From contig NZ_JACVWU010000004.1 in the NCBI RefSeq assembly GCF_014596915.1, positions 62,001 to 126,000 of the forward strand: a stretch of DNA of 64,000 bases, given 5' to 3'. Below are positions 1 to 7,471 of this stretch, piece by piece. Position 1 is the first letter of the stretch. Every line of letters starts with the position of its first letter. The notes under the pieces were generated by a model that was not told the origin of the DNA, searched no databases, and saw only the letters and a list, made by a program, of their open reading frames with translations. The position numbers and the translations under genes are program-made. This DNA is from Streptomyces sp. TRM68416 (GTDB lineage Bacteria > Actinomycetota > Actinomycetes > Streptomycetales > Streptomycetaceae).

Positions 1-1
1 C

Positions 2-142
2 AGCCTGTGGGTGGTGCCGTTCGGGGCGTCCGGGGTGCCCGGCTCGCCCCACCACCGCGACCAACTGCCCCTGTGGACCCGGGGAGACCTCGTCCCCGTG
101 GAGACCGATTTCGACCGTCTGGAGAAGGAGACCGATGTCTGA
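2..142 (+). CDS. Penicillin acylase family protein, C-terminal end (partial)
   Basis: This reading frame is open from the left edge and ends at TGA 140-142. The visible 46 residues include FGASGVPGSPHHRDQ followed by LPLWTRGDLVPV. That resembles the C-terminal end of penicillin amidase/acylase (Ntn hydrolase) proteins, where a G-x-SG...SPH-x-x-DQ...W-x-x-G block precedes the terminus. The stop overlaps the start of the next gene (ATG 135), so the two are probably translationally coupled. Substrate cannot be judged from this fragment. Co-occurrence with a siderophore-type acyltransferase suggests, by inference only, that it trims or hydrolyses an acylated siderophore or peptide precursor. Confidence 0.6.
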   Translation, partial: SLWVVPFGASGVPGSPHHRDQLPLWTRGDLVPVETDFDRLEKETDV

Positions 143-776
143 GCCCCGCCCGGCGGTGCACGAGCAGACGGTCGAGGGCCACGGCACCGTGCGTGTCCTG
201 CCCCTCGACCCGTCCGCCGACGCCGATGTCGTCCACAGGTGGGTCAGCGAGGAACGCGCCGCCTTCTGGGGCATGAACGGCCTCACCCGCGACCAGGTGG
301 CCGACATCTACGCCCACCTGGACACCCTCGACACCCACCACGCCTTCCTGGTCCACCGCGACGGCGTCCCGGCCGCCCTGCTCCAGACCTACGCGCCCGA
401 GGCCGACCGGGTCAGCGAGTGCTACGACGTCCGTCCCGGCGACATCGGCGTCCACCTGCTGCTCGCGCCGCCCGGCCCGGAGGGCGCCCGCCCCGGCTGG
501 ACGTCCGGACTCCTCGCCTCCGTCACGGCGTACGTCCTGCTCGGCCTCGACCGGCAGCGGATCGTCGTCGACCCCGACGTGCGCAACACGAAGGCCGTCG
601 CCCGCTTCCTGAAGCAGGGCTTCGAGCCCGGCCCGGTCGTCACCCTCCCCGAAATCGACCTCCCGGACGTCTACTTGCCCGAGAAGAAGGCCCAACTCGC
701 CTTCCTCACACGCGAGACGGCGTTCGGCGGGAGGGGCGCCGGGGGACGGACTCCGCGGTCGGCCCCCACCCGGTAG
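135..776 (+). CDS. GNAT acyltransferase of the IucB/RhbD/MbtK siderophore type
   Basis: A 213-residue protein that fits the GNAT family acylating hydroxylamine groups of siderophore precursors. Recognisable landmarks are H-R-W-V near residue 35, the FWGM motif near residue 47, a DHHA-like LDTHHAFLV segment near residue 72, and RPGDIGVHLLLAPP near residue 98. Toward the C-terminus R-I-V-V-D-P-D-V-R-N-x-K-A matches the acetyl-CoA-binding helix region of this family. It starts inside the preceding penicillin-acylase-like gene (ATG 135, upstream stop 140-142), implying coupling. The acyl donor and acceptor cannot be deduced. A general GNAT role is very likely; the siderophore role is inferred from motif similarity. 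Confidence 0.7.
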   Translation: MSEPRPAVHEQTVEGHGTVRVLPLDPSADADVVHRWVSEERAAFWGMNGLTRDQVADIYAHLDTLDTHHAFLVHRDGVPAALLQTYAPEADRVSECYDVRPGDIGVHLLLAPPGPEGARPGWTSGLLASVTAYVLLGLDRQRIVVDPDVRNTKAVARFLKQGFEPGPVVTLPEIDLPDVYLPEKKAQLAFLTRETAFGGRGAGGRTPRSAPTR

Positions 777-786
777 CCTCCTCGGC

Positions 787-1302
787 GTGACCCCGGACGA
801 ACTCGTCGCGCTCCCCCACGCTCGGCTTCGCTCGCGCGGGGGGACCCCCATCGGCCTGGAGCCCCTGCCGAGAGAGGGCGGACGGTTCCGCCGTACCTGG
901 GCGGGCCCCGAGCGCTCGGACGGCCGGCCCGCCGGGTCCGCCATAGTCGCCCTGCTCACCGCCGAGCCGGGCGACTACTCGGCGCTGCACCGCCTCCCGA
1001 GCGACGAGATCTGGCACTTCTACCTGGGCGACCCGCTGCGGATGCTGCTCCTGGCCCCGGACGGCACCTCCCGTACGGCCGTGCTGGGACCGGACATAAG
1101 GAGCGGCCAGCACCTCCAGTTCACGGTCCCCGCCGGCACCTGGATGGGCGCGACCGTCGTGACGGGCGGCTCGTGGAGCTTCTTCGGCTGCACGATGGCC
1201 CCCGGATTCACCTACGAGGACTACGAACACGGCGACGCGGAGCACCTGACCGCCCGCTACCCGCACGAGGCCGCCCGGATCATGGAACTGTGCCGACCGT
1301 GA
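787..1302 (+). CDS. Cupin family protein (DUF985/YML079-like) with an inserted repeat
   Basis: 171 residues of the DUF985 cupin type: L-x-L-x-P-L-P-R-E-G-G-R-F-R-R-T-W at the start, SAIVALLT, DEIWHFYLGDP (the usual metal/ligand-facing WH-x-x-x-G block), then PAGTWMGA, the FFGCTMAPGFTYEDYE block and the C-terminal L-T-A-R-Y-P. Residues 10-22 (PHARLRSRGGTPI) interrupt the usual ELVxxLGLEPLPREGG beginning. They are encoded by a short GC-rich inverted repeat at 811-852 that keeps the frame. The gene overlaps the downstream SDR gene by 4 bp (GTGA). Function of the family is not firmly established; sugar-epimerase-like and ligand-binding roles have been proposed. Confidence 0.85.
   Translation: MTPDELVALPHARLRSRGGTPIGLEPLPREGGRFRRTWAGPERSDGRPAGSAIVALLTAEPGDYSALHRLPSDEIWHFYLGDPLRMLLLAPDGTSRTAVLGPDIRSGQHLQFTVPAGTWMGATVVTGGSWSFFGCTMAPGFTYEDYEHGDAEHLTARYPHEAARIMELCRP
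811..852. repeat. Short GC-rich palindromic element inserted in frame in the cupin gene
   Basis: The DNA reads CCCCCACGCTCGG then CTTCGCTCGCGC then GGGGGGACCCCC, so a C-tract pairs with a G-tract around a CTCGG/CGAG core. It accounts for exactly 39 nt (13 codons) absent from normal members of this cupin family. From general familiarity, near-identical short palindromes are scattered through Streptomyces genomes. Here it sits inside a conserved N-terminal motif without breaking the frame. Confidence 0.65.
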
Positions 1303-2070
1303 GCCTGCTGGAGGGCCAGGTCGCGCTGATCACGGGAGCCGGCGGCGGCATCGGCCGCGGCATCGCCCTGCGCTTCGCCGAACAGGGCGCGGCGGTCGCC
1401 CTCCTCCCCCAGAGGGGGTACCCCCAGCCGTACGGCAGTGGAGGCGGCGCGCGAAGTGGCGGCCGACATCGGCAACGCGGTGGTCCTGCAAGGCGACCTG
1501 ACCGTGGAGGAGGACTGCCACCGGATCGTGCGCGAGGCCGCCGACTGGGGCGGCGGCCGGTTGACCGCCCTGGTCAACAACGCGGGCGTACAGCCGGTGC
1601 GGGAACTGCCCGGCATGACGGCGGCCGAGTGGCGGGCGGTGCTGGACGCCAACCTGACGAGCGTGTTCGCCTGCACCCAGGCGGCGGCGGAGGTCATGCG
1701 GGCGCAGGGCGGCGGCGGCTCGATCACGCACATCGCCTCCGTCGAGGCGCGGCAGCCGGCCCCCGCGCACGCCCACTACGCTTCCTCCAAGGCGGCCGTG
1801 GTGATGCACGCCCGCGCTGCGGCCCTGGAGTACGGCCGCCACGGCATCCGCGTCAACACGGTCTCGCCCGGACTCGTCGCACGCGAGGGGCTGGAGGAGG
1901 CGTGGCCGGAGGGGGTGCGCAGGTGGCGGACGGCCGCCCCCGCGGGCAGACTCGGCCGACCGGAGGACGTGGGCGACGCCTGCGTGTTCCTGGCCTCCCC
2001 GCTGGCCTCCTGGATCACCGGCCACGACCTGGTGGTGGACGGCGGGGTCTCGGCACACCCCACGTGGTGA
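1299..2070 (+). pseudogene. Short-chain dehydrogenase/reductase, frame broken by a palindromic insertion
   Basis: The N-terminal part (GTG 1299, frame ending near 1400) gives SLLEGQVALITGAGGGIGRG, the TGxxxGxG cofactor-binding motif. The rest continues in a different frame from about 1426: SRTAVEAAREVAADIG, the NNAGVQ motif, an S...Y-A-S-S-K catalytic region (YASSKAA), and GHDLVVDGGVSAHPTW at the end. The join falls exactly at a palindromic tract, 1401-1428, containing GGGGGTACCCCC. Without that tract the two halves would make a normal SDR of about 250 residues. The simplest reading is insertion of a small repeat of non-triplet net length. A homopolymer sequencing error in the G/C runs is the alternative. 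The start overlaps the cupin stop by 4 bp. Confidence 0.75.
1401..1428. repeat. GGGGGTACCCCC palindrome at the SDR frameshift
   Basis: CTCCCCCAGAGGGGGTACCC runs into a further CC at this point: a perfect 12-bp palindrome (1414-1425) preceded by a C-tract that can also pair with the G-tract. The coding frame changes across it. It belongs to the same class of short palindromes as the element at 811-852, one gene upstream. Confidence 0.6.
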
Positions 2071-2134
2071 GCGCCGTACACCTTTCGTACGTACGTAACC
2101 GCGTGGCCGGACAGCGGGAAGACGGAGAGACGAC

Positions 2135-3949
2135 GTGGGGCGAAGGCGCGGACTTCAAGGGCTGGTGCTGCTGGGAGCCGTGCTGGTGCTGCTCCTCCTC
2201 GGCGGCGCGGGGCCGGCGTCCGCGCACGCGGCCCTCCGCGGCACCGACCCCGAGGACGGAACCGTCCTCAAGTCGGCCCCCCGCCTGCTCACTCTGACCT
2301 TCACCGAGTCCGTCGGCCTACTGGACGACTCCGTCCGCATCCTGCGCCCCGACGGCCGCCGACTGAGCGTGGACGACGCACGGCACGCGCCGGAGGGCGA
2401 CGCCACCGCCCGCGTCACCCTGCCCCGCGGTCTTGAACAGGGCACGTACACGGTGGCCTGGCGCGTGGTGTCGGCGGACAGCCACCCCGTCTCGGGCGCC
2501 TTCACCTTCTCGGTGGGCAAACCGTCCCCGGCCCCGGCCGCCCCCGACCTGCGCACCGAGGACCCGGCGACCGCCGCCCTGCACAAGATCGCCCGCTATC
2601 TGGCGTACCTCGGGGCGGCCCTCCTCATCGGCACCGCGGCCTTCGTGGCGCTGTGCCGCCCACCGGACACCACCGCCCTGCGCACCCTGCTCCTGGCGGG
2701 CTGGTGGACCCTGTTCGTGACCACGCTCGCCCTGCTGGTGCTCCGCGCCCCGTACGAGACCGGCGAGGGCCCGGCGGCAGCCCTCGACCCGTCGTCCCTC
2801 ACCCGCACCCTGGCCACCCGCCCCGGCCTGGCCCTGCTGGCCCGCCTGGCCCTGCTCCTGGGGGCCGCCGCATACCTCGTACGACAGCACCGGGCCGCCG
2901 CGGATCCGGTACGACAGCACCGGCCGCACCGCGACCTGGTCGGCGCCGCCCTGGCCATCGGCCTCGCCCTGACCTGGGCGGCCGCGGAGCACGCCTCCGC
3001 CGGGATCCAGGTGCCGGTGGCGATGACGTCCTCGGTGCTGCACCTGCTGGCGACGACGGTGTGGCTGGGCGGCCTGACGGCCCTGCTCGTACTCCTGTTC
3101 CGGTCGCCGGTCCCGCTCCCCGGGCACACGGTCGTCCGCTTCTCCCGACTGGCCTTCGCCTCGGTGACCGTCCTGGTCGTCACCGGCGTCTACCAGTCCT
3201 GGCGAGGCCTCGGCTCCTGGAACGCCCTCACGGACACGACGTACGGCAGGCTCCTGGTCCTCAAACTGGCGGCCGTGGCCCTGCTGTTGGCGGCGGCCGG
3301 CCTGTCACGGCGCTGGACGGCACGGGCGGCGGGACTGCGACCGGCGGCGGCGCGGGAGAAGACACGGATCCCGGCCTTGGCAGGCGCTCAGCGGCCCGCC
3401 GCGCCCGATGACCCGTCCCCCGCGCCCGAAGGTCCGTCCCCCGCCCCCGAGCAGCCGCTCCCGCCGCCCCCCGACGCCCGTGTTCTGCGTCGCTCGGTGC
3501 TGGCCGAAGTCGTTGTCGGAGTGGCGGTGCTGGTGATCACGACCGTACTGACGGGCACGCTGCCGGGCCGGGCGGAGGCCGAGGCGGCGCAGCAGCCTCA
3601 GCCGACCAGCGGCACCTCCGTCACCACGGTCCCGTTCGACGTCGGCACCCCGGGCGGCACCGGCAAGGTCCAGATCACCCTGGACCCCGGCCGGATCGGC
3701 GAGAACTCGGTACAGGCCGTGGTCTACGGCGCCGACGGCGGCTTCTCCACGGTCCCCGAACTGCGCGTGAGCTTCACTCTCCCGTCCGAGGACATCGGCC
3801 CCCTGGACGCGAACCTGACCGACCGCGGCGGCTACTGGGCGACCAGCGACGTCAACCTCCCCCTCCCCGGCACCTGGACGATGAAGGTGACGGTGCGGGT
3901 CTCCGAGGTGGACCAGGTGAGCGAGTCGGTGTCCGTACAGGTGCGTTAG
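2135..3949 (+). CDS. CopC-CopD fusion copper-handling membrane protein with C-terminal YtkA/FixH-like domain
   Basis: 604 residues. A signal peptide (residues 1-31, ending AGPASA) exposes an N-terminal His (HAALRGTDPEDG), the copper ligand expected of CopC. The CopC beta-barrel follows to about residue 130, with SADSHPVSGAF carrying a second conserved His. Residues about 150-480 hold a multi-helix CopD domain. A Pro-rich loop of PSPAPE-type repeats near residues 420-455 separates the last CopD helix from an extracytoplasmic YtkA/FixH-like beta domain (about 500-604). GTG start 2135 has GGAGAG upstream. It converges on the copper-linked DUF4396 gene. Proposed role: periplasm-facing copper binding and import or delivery. 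A DNA duplication encodes two VRQHR copies in a loop near residues 250-265. Confidence 0.88.
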   Translation: MGRRRGLQGLVLLGAVLVLLLLGGAGPASAHAALRGTDPEDGTVLKSAPRLLTLTFTESVGLLDDSVRILRPDGRRLSVDDARHAPEGDATARVTLPRGLEQGTYTVAWRVVSADSHPVSGAFTFSVGKPSPAPAAPDLRTEDPATAALHKIARYLAYLGAALLIGTAAFVALCRPPDTTALRTLLLAGWWTLFVTTLALLVLRAPYETGEGPAAALDPSSLTRTLATRPGLALLARLALLLGAAAYLVRQHRAAADPVRQHRPHRDLVGAALAIGLALTWAAAEHASAGIQVPVAMTSSVLHLLATTVWLGGLTALLVLLFRSPVPLPGHTVVRFSRLAFASVTVLVVTGVYQSWRGLGSWNALTDTTYGRLLVLKLAAVALLLAAAGLSRRWTARAAGLRPAAAREKTRIPALAGAQRPAAPDDPSPAPEGPSPAPEQPLPPPPDARVLRRSVLAEVVVGVAVLVITTVLTGTLPGRAEAEAAQQPQPTSGTSVTTVPFDVGTPGGTGKVQITLDPGRIGENSVQAVVYGADGGFSTVPELRVSFTLPSEDIGPLDANLTDRGGYWATSDVNLPLPGTWTMKVTVRVSEVDQVSESVSVQVR

Positions 3950-3971
3950 TACGCGCATCCGCTGTCCGCCG

Positions 3972-4493
3972 TCAGTGGTAGGCGTGGACGACCGCGTGGC
4001 CCTTGCCCCGGCCGATCATCCACTTGTTCACCGGGGTGGTGACCACGAACGCCACCGCGAAGCCACCCAGCAGCGCCGACCAGAACAGCCCGTCCGAGAG
4101 GTGGGCGTCCATGGCGCCCGGCGTGAGCGCGATGATCGTGTTGTCGACCAGTTCCATCACGGCGATCGAGACGGTGTCGGCGGCGAGCGCCACCTTGATC
4201 GCGGACTTCAGGTCAAGCCCGCCCCGGCGCACCGCGAACAGCGTGAACGAGTACCCGAACACGAACGCCAGCGTGATCGCCAGCGCCATCGTCTGTACGT
4301 TCCCCCACATCAGCGCCGTACCGATCACCATGCCGAGGATCTCGCCGATCGCACACCCGGTGAGGCAGTGCAGCGTGGCCTTGGCGGCCATGGACCAGGA
4401 GGCACCGTGCCCGGAGTGCCCGTGTTCGGCGTGGTCGCTGCTGTGGTGGGCGTGTTCGTGGTGAGCCCGGTGAGCGCTGTGATCCATGGCCAT
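3972..4493 (-). CDS. His-rich DUF4396 integral membrane protein
   Basis: 173 residues from ATG 4493, preceded by GGGGAA. The N-terminus (residues 3-32) is packed with His (DHSAHRAHHEHAHHSSDHAEHG), a likely metal-binding tail. Four hydrophobic helices follow, with the conserved HCLTGCAIGEILGM motif of DUF4396 near residue 45. The tail also ends in His (HAVVHAYH). The promoter region carries a palindrome matching the G/C-tract operators of CsoR copper sensors (4550-4568), and the gene converges on copCD. Function is unproven; copper sequestration or transport is inferred from the His tail, the operator and the neighbour. Confidence 0.85.
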   Translation of the reverse strand: MAMDHSAHRAHHEHAHHSSDHAEHGHSGHGASWSMAAKATLHCLTGCAIGEILGMVIGTALMWGNVQTMALAITLAFVFGYSFTLFAVRRGGLDLKSAIKVALAADTVSIAVMELVDNTIIALTPGAMDAHLSDGLFWSALLGGFAVAFVVTTPVNKWMIGRGKGHAVVHAYH

Positions 4494-4549
4494 GTCCCCA
4501 TTCCCCTGTGGGTGCGGCCCGCGTTCCCGGGCCTCACGGTCGTGAACGC

Positions 4550-4568
4550 TATACCCCCCGGGGGTATT
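4550..4568. promoter_or_regulatory. CsoR-type copper operator upstream of the DUF4396 gene
   Basis: TATACCCCCCGGGGGTATT is an almost perfect dyad: ATAC arms around a C6/G5 tract. Known CsoR operators of Streptomyces have the pattern ATACCCC...GGGGTAT. It lies about 57 bp upstream of the ATG at 4493, a promoter-proximal position suited to copper-relieved repression. Confidence 0.65.
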
Positions 4569-4685
4569 CCGCAATGGATCTCGCCCAGGACGGAGCCGCA
4601 CCGGGCGGACACGACGGCGCGGGGCCGTGACCGGTCCCCCGTACCGGTCGCGGCCCCGCTGGTGCGGAGTCTGGTCGTCGGCGGA

Positions 4686-5168
4686 TCAGCAGCAGCCGCC
4701 CGCGGGAACGGCCGCCCCGGCCTTGTCGGTGGCTTCGTCGGTGGCTTCGTCGGCGGCCGTGTCGGTGCAGCAGGTGCTGTCCGGCTGCTTGGTGAGGGTG
4801 TCGGCGTCGGCCTTGACGACGTACACCTCCCAGGGTTCCCGGCCGGGACCGTGCACCCAGACCTTGTCCTGGAGGGCGTAGCAACAGGTGGTGTCGTTCT
4901 CCTCCGTCGTGGCCAGACCGGCCTCGCCCAGGCGGGCGGTGGCGGCATGGACGGCCTCGGTGGTCTCCACCTCGACGCCGAGGTGGTCCATGCGGGTGTC
5001 CTCGTCCGCCGCGCCTTCGATCAGGACGAGCTTGAGCGGGGGCTCGGTGATGGCGAAGTTGGCGTAGCCGTCGCGGAGTTTGGCGGGCTCGGTGCCGAAG
5101 AGCTTGGTGTAGAAGGCGATGGACGCGTCCAGATCCGGTACGCGGAGGGCGAGTTGTACGCGGGACAT
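4686..5168 (-). CDS. arsI: ArsI/CadI-type VOC family metalloenzyme
   Basis: 160 residues. A glyoxalase/VOC fold begins MSRVQLALRVPDLDASIAFY and contains HLGVEVET (conserved His near residue 65) and E-N-D-T-T-C-C-Y-A, the vicinal Cys pair that binds trivalent organoarsenicals in ArsI C-As lyases and Cd in CadI. WEVYVV supplies the conserved Glu. The C-terminal 30 residues are Ala/Asp-rich and end with further Cys (STCC, GGCC), often seen in ars proteins. It follows the ArsO-like gene on the same strand with a 27-bp gap and a good GGAGG ribosome site. Role: demethylation of organoarsenicals, or metal binding. Confidence 0.8.
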   Translation of the reverse strand: MSRVQLALRVPDLDASIAFYTKLFGTEPAKLRDGYANFAITEPPLKLVLIEGAADEDTRMDHLGVEVETTEAVHAATARLGEAGLATTEENDTTCCYALQDKVWVHGPGREPWEVYVVKADADTLTKQPDSTCCTDTAADEATDEATDKAGAAVPAGGCC

Positions 5169-5195
5169 GGTGAACCTCCTTGAGGGGTACGGCGG

Positions 5196-6557
5196 TCAGC
5201 AGCCGCCGGTGGTGGTGGTCGGGGTGCCGAGCTGAACGGTGGCCGGGGATGCGCAGCAGCCGCCGCCCTCGGTGCCCTGGGTGGCGTCGGGTTCTTCCAG
5301 GAGGCCGCCGCCGCTGCACACCCCGGTCTCCGGCAGGGTCAGTTCGACTCGCTCGGCGGCCTCCCGGTCTCCGGCGAGCGCCGCGGCGATGGAACGGACC
5401 TGCTCGTAGCCGGTGAGCGCGAGGAACGTGGGCGCACGGCCGTAGGACTTCATGCCGACCAGGTAGACGCCCTGTTCGGGGTGGGACAGCTCGGTGACAC
5501 CGTGCGGGTAGACGGTGCCGCAGGAGTGGACGTTGGGGTCGATGAGCGGGGCCAGCGCGGTCGGCGCCTGAAGGCGCTCGTCGAGGTCGAGGCGGACCTC
5601 GGAGAGGAAGGAGAGGTCCGGGCGGAGGCCGGTCAGGACGATGACCTCGTCGACCGGGTCCAGACGGCGGCCGTCCTCCGCGACGAGTACGAGCCGGTCG
5701 CCGTCCCGCTCCACGGCCCGGGTGCGGAAGCCGGTGGCCGCGCTGGCGTGGCCGTTCTCGACGGCGGCCTTCGCGGCCAGGCCCAGGGCGCCGCGGGCGG
5801 GCAGCTGGTCGGCCTCGCCGCCGCCGTACGTGTTCGCGCCGATGCCGCTGCGCAGGACCCATGCCACGTGCGTGCCGGGCTCGTCCTCGGCCAGGTCGGC
5901 GAGGTGGGCGAGCGCGGTGAAGGCGGAGGCGCCGGAGCCGATGACGGCGGTGCGCTTGCCCGCGTAACGGGCGCGGACGGACGCGTCTGTGAGGTCGGGG
6001 ACGCGGTAGGAGACGCGGTCGGCCGCCGCCCTCTCGCCGAGGGCGGGCAGGCCGTCGGCGCCCATCGGGCTCGGGACGGACCAGGTGCCGGAGGCGTCGA
6101 CGACGGCGCGGGCGCTGATCCGCTCCTCACTCCCGTCGGCCAGCTCGATGTGCACGGTGAAGGGCTGCTCCTCGCGGTCGGCGTCGACGATCCGGTCGCG
6201 TCCTGCGCGGGCGACGCCGGTGACGGTGGTGCCGTAGCGGACCCGTTCGCCGAGGGCGTCGGCGAGCGGCTGGAGGTAGCGCTCGGCCCAGTCGCCGCCG
6301 GTCGGGTAGGTCGCGCCGTCGGGGCGGACCCAGCCGGTGGGGGCGAGGAGCTTCTCGGCCGCCGCGTCGGTGACCTCGGCCCAGGGGGAGAACAGGCGGA
6401 CGTGCGACCAGTCGCGTACGGCCGTGGCGGCGGTGGGGCCGGCCTCCAGCACCAGTGGTTCCAGGCCGCGCTCGACAAGGCGGGCGGCGGCGGCCAGGCC
6501 GACGGGGCCGGCTCCGATGACCACGACGGGCAGCTGGTCGGTGGTGGGCGCGCTCAC
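5196..6557 (-). CDS. arsO: ArsO-like FAD-dependent monooxygenase
   Basis: 453 residues from GTG 6557 (AGGGGAG five bases upstream); the longer open frame upstream has no ribosome site. VVVIGAGPVGLAAA is the FAD Rossmann motif (residues 10-23) and AVIGSGASA near residue 210 is the NADP Rossmann motif. In between are SPWAEV and YPTGGDW blocks of the flavin monooxygenase type. The C-terminus carries GVCSGGG, GGGCCAS and a final GGC, an unusually Cys-rich tail shared with arsenic-cluster proteins. It is followed by arsI and preceded by three ArsR-type operator copies. Streptomyces ars islands commonly pair such a protein with a thioredoxin system; none is visible here. Confidence 0.75.
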   Translation of the reverse strand: MSAPTTDQLPVVVIGAGPVGLAAAARLVERGLEPLVLEAGPTAATAVRDWSHVRLFSPWAEVTDAAAEKLLAPTGWVRPDGATYPTGGDWAERYLQPLADALGERVRYGTTVTGVARAGRDRIVDADREEQPFTVHIELADGSEERISARAVVDASGTWSVPSPMGADGLPALGERAAADRVSYRVPDLTDASVRARYAGKRTAVIGSGASAFTALAHLADLAEDEPGTHVAWVLRSGIGANTYGGGEADQLPARGALGLAAKAAVENGHASAATGFRTRAVERDGDRLVLVAEDGRRLDPVDEVIVLTGLRPDLSFLSEVRLDLDERLQAPTALAPLIDPNVHSCGTVYPHGVTELSHPEQGVYLVGMKSYGRAPTFLALTGYEQVRSIAAALAGDREAAERVELTLPETGVCSGGGLLEEPDATQGTEGGGCCASPATVQLGTPTTTTGGC

Positions 6558-6573
6558 GGTTACTCCCCTTTGA

Positions 6574-6639
6574 TTCGACGTTTGTCGATGGCTTGCGCCG
6601 TCAGCATGGCACCTGATTCGATGTGCGTCAACATAGATG
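6574..6639. promoter_or_regulatory. ArsR-type operators in the arsO promoter
   Basis: Two related sites sit in the arsO promoter. Site 6617-6639 contains GTCAACATAGATG preceded by TTCGATGTGC. It matches the site in front of the divergent arsR (7068-7090) at 20 of 23 positions. Site 6574-6590 (TTCGACGTTTGTCGATG) is a shorter relative close to the GTG start. Both arsO and the arsR at 7092 are therefore probably controlled by one regulator. Confidence 0.65.
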
Positions 6640-6664
6640 CTTTTCGAAATAGTGGAGCCGTCGC

Positions 6665-7006
6665 CTACCTGCCGCGCTGTGCCGATCGCCTGTCCCGGGT
6701 CGGCGCGGGGCGCCCCATGACGACATCGGCCGCCGAGGGGAAGGCGTCGACGCACTCCGCGTTGAGCCGGTACCAGCGGGCCGCGCCCTCCCGTTCGACC
6801 AGCACGAAGCCCACCTCCGCCAAGCCCTTGAGGTGGTGCGAGACCGTCGACTGGCCCACTTCCACGGCCTCGACGATCTGGCCCACGGTCATGGGCCCGT
6901 CGCTGCGCGCCAGCAGCGTCATGATCTGAATGCGCGTGGCGTCCGCCAGCGCCTTGAACCAGCTCGCGTACTTCTCGGCCTCGGAACGCTCCAGATACTC
7001 ATTCAT
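6665..7006 (-). CDS. ArsR-family winged-helix regulator (no CxC metal motif)
   Basis: 113 residues from ATG 7006. A standard ArsR wHTH: WFKALADATRIQIMTLLA, then MTVGQIVEAVEVGQSTVSHHLKGLAEVGFV and a RWYRL wing. The usual alpha-3 ELCVCDL motif is replaced by PMTVGQIV, so it does not sense arsenite through that site. The only Cys is in NAECVDAF. Upstream is a perfect inverted repeat (ATCGAC, 4-nt spacer, GTCGAT at 7012-7027), probably its own operator, distinct from the TCAACATAGATG operators. It lies divergent from the Cys-containing ArsR at 7092 and upstream of arsO. Confidence 0.85.
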   Translation of the reverse strand: MNEYLERSEAEKYASWFKALADATRIQIMTLLARSDGPMTVGQIVEAVEVGQSTVSHHLKGLAEVGFVLVEREGAARWYRLNAECVDAFPSAADVVMGRPAPTRDRRSAQRGR

Positions 7007-7011
7007 CGATA

Positions 7012-7027
7012 ATCGACGATAGTCGAT
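7012..7027. promoter_or_regulatory. Inverted-repeat operator at the minus-strand arsR start
   Basis: ATCGAC-GATA-GTCGAT is a perfect 6-bp dyad lying 6 bp upstream of ATG 7006. Its position fits autorepression of the regulator at 6665-7006. Confidence 0.5.
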
Positions 7028-7067
7028 GATTGGCCGGAGGGGCACCCCTTCGACCCTCGTCCGTTGG

Positions 7068-7090
7068 TTCGACGTATGTCAACATAGATG
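7068..7090. promoter_or_regulatory. ArsR-type operator touching the start codon of arsR
   Basis: TTCGACGTATGTC followed by AACATAGATG. It ends one base before the ATG at 7092 and is near-identical to 6617-6639. No Shine-Dalgarno fits between it and the start codon, so the mRNA of the downstream gene is likely leaderless and the operator lies across the transcription start. Confidence 0.6.
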
Positions 7091-7091
7091 T

Positions 7092-7460
7092 ATGTCAAAT
7101 ACGAAGGTGCTGCCGCTGCTGGAACCCGAGGCCGCCGACGTCGGGGTGCCGTGCTGCCCTCCGCTCACCGAGCGGCCGCTGACCGCCGACGAGGCCGAGA
7201 GGACGGCCCGGATGTTCAAGGCGCTCGGCGATCCGGTGCGGCTGCGGCTCTTCTCCGCGGTCGCCTCGCACGAGGGCGGCGAGGCATGCGTCTGCGACAT
7301 CTCCGACGTCGGCGTGTCCCAGCCGACGGTCTCCCACCATCTGAAGAAGCTCAAGGAGGCCGGCCTGCTCACCTCCGAGCGGCGCGGCACGTGGGTGTAC
7401 TACCGCGTGGAGCCGTCGGTGACCGCGGCGATGGGACGGATGCTCAGCTCCCTGGGCTGA
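7092..7460 (+). CDS. arsR: ArsR-family arsenite-responsive repressor
   Basis: 122 residues. MFKALGDPVRLRLFSAVA leads to EACVCDISDVGVSQPTVSHH, the classical alpha-3 CxC As(III)/Sb(III) sensor motif. HLKKLKEAGLLTSERRGTWVYYR completes the winged helix. An extra Cys pair sits in the N-terminal arm (VPCCPP, residues 20-21), a possible third ligand. ATG 7092 follows its operator directly with no ribosome site, suggesting leaderless translation. It is divergent from the arsR/arsO/arsI side and probably represses both directions. Confidence 0.88.
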   Translation: MSNTKVLPLLEPEAADVGVPCCPPLTERPLTADEAERTARMFKALGDPVRLRLFSAVASHEGGEACVCDISDVGVSQPTVSHHLKKLKEAGLLTSERRGTWVYYRVEPSVTAAMGRMLSSLG

Positions 7461-7471
7461 ACCCGCCCCCC

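Noticed and set aside
2860..2935. Duplicated GTACGACAGCACCGG segments in copCD as a mobile repeat
   Set aside because: Only two copies, in frame, within a loop; simple local duplication explains it.
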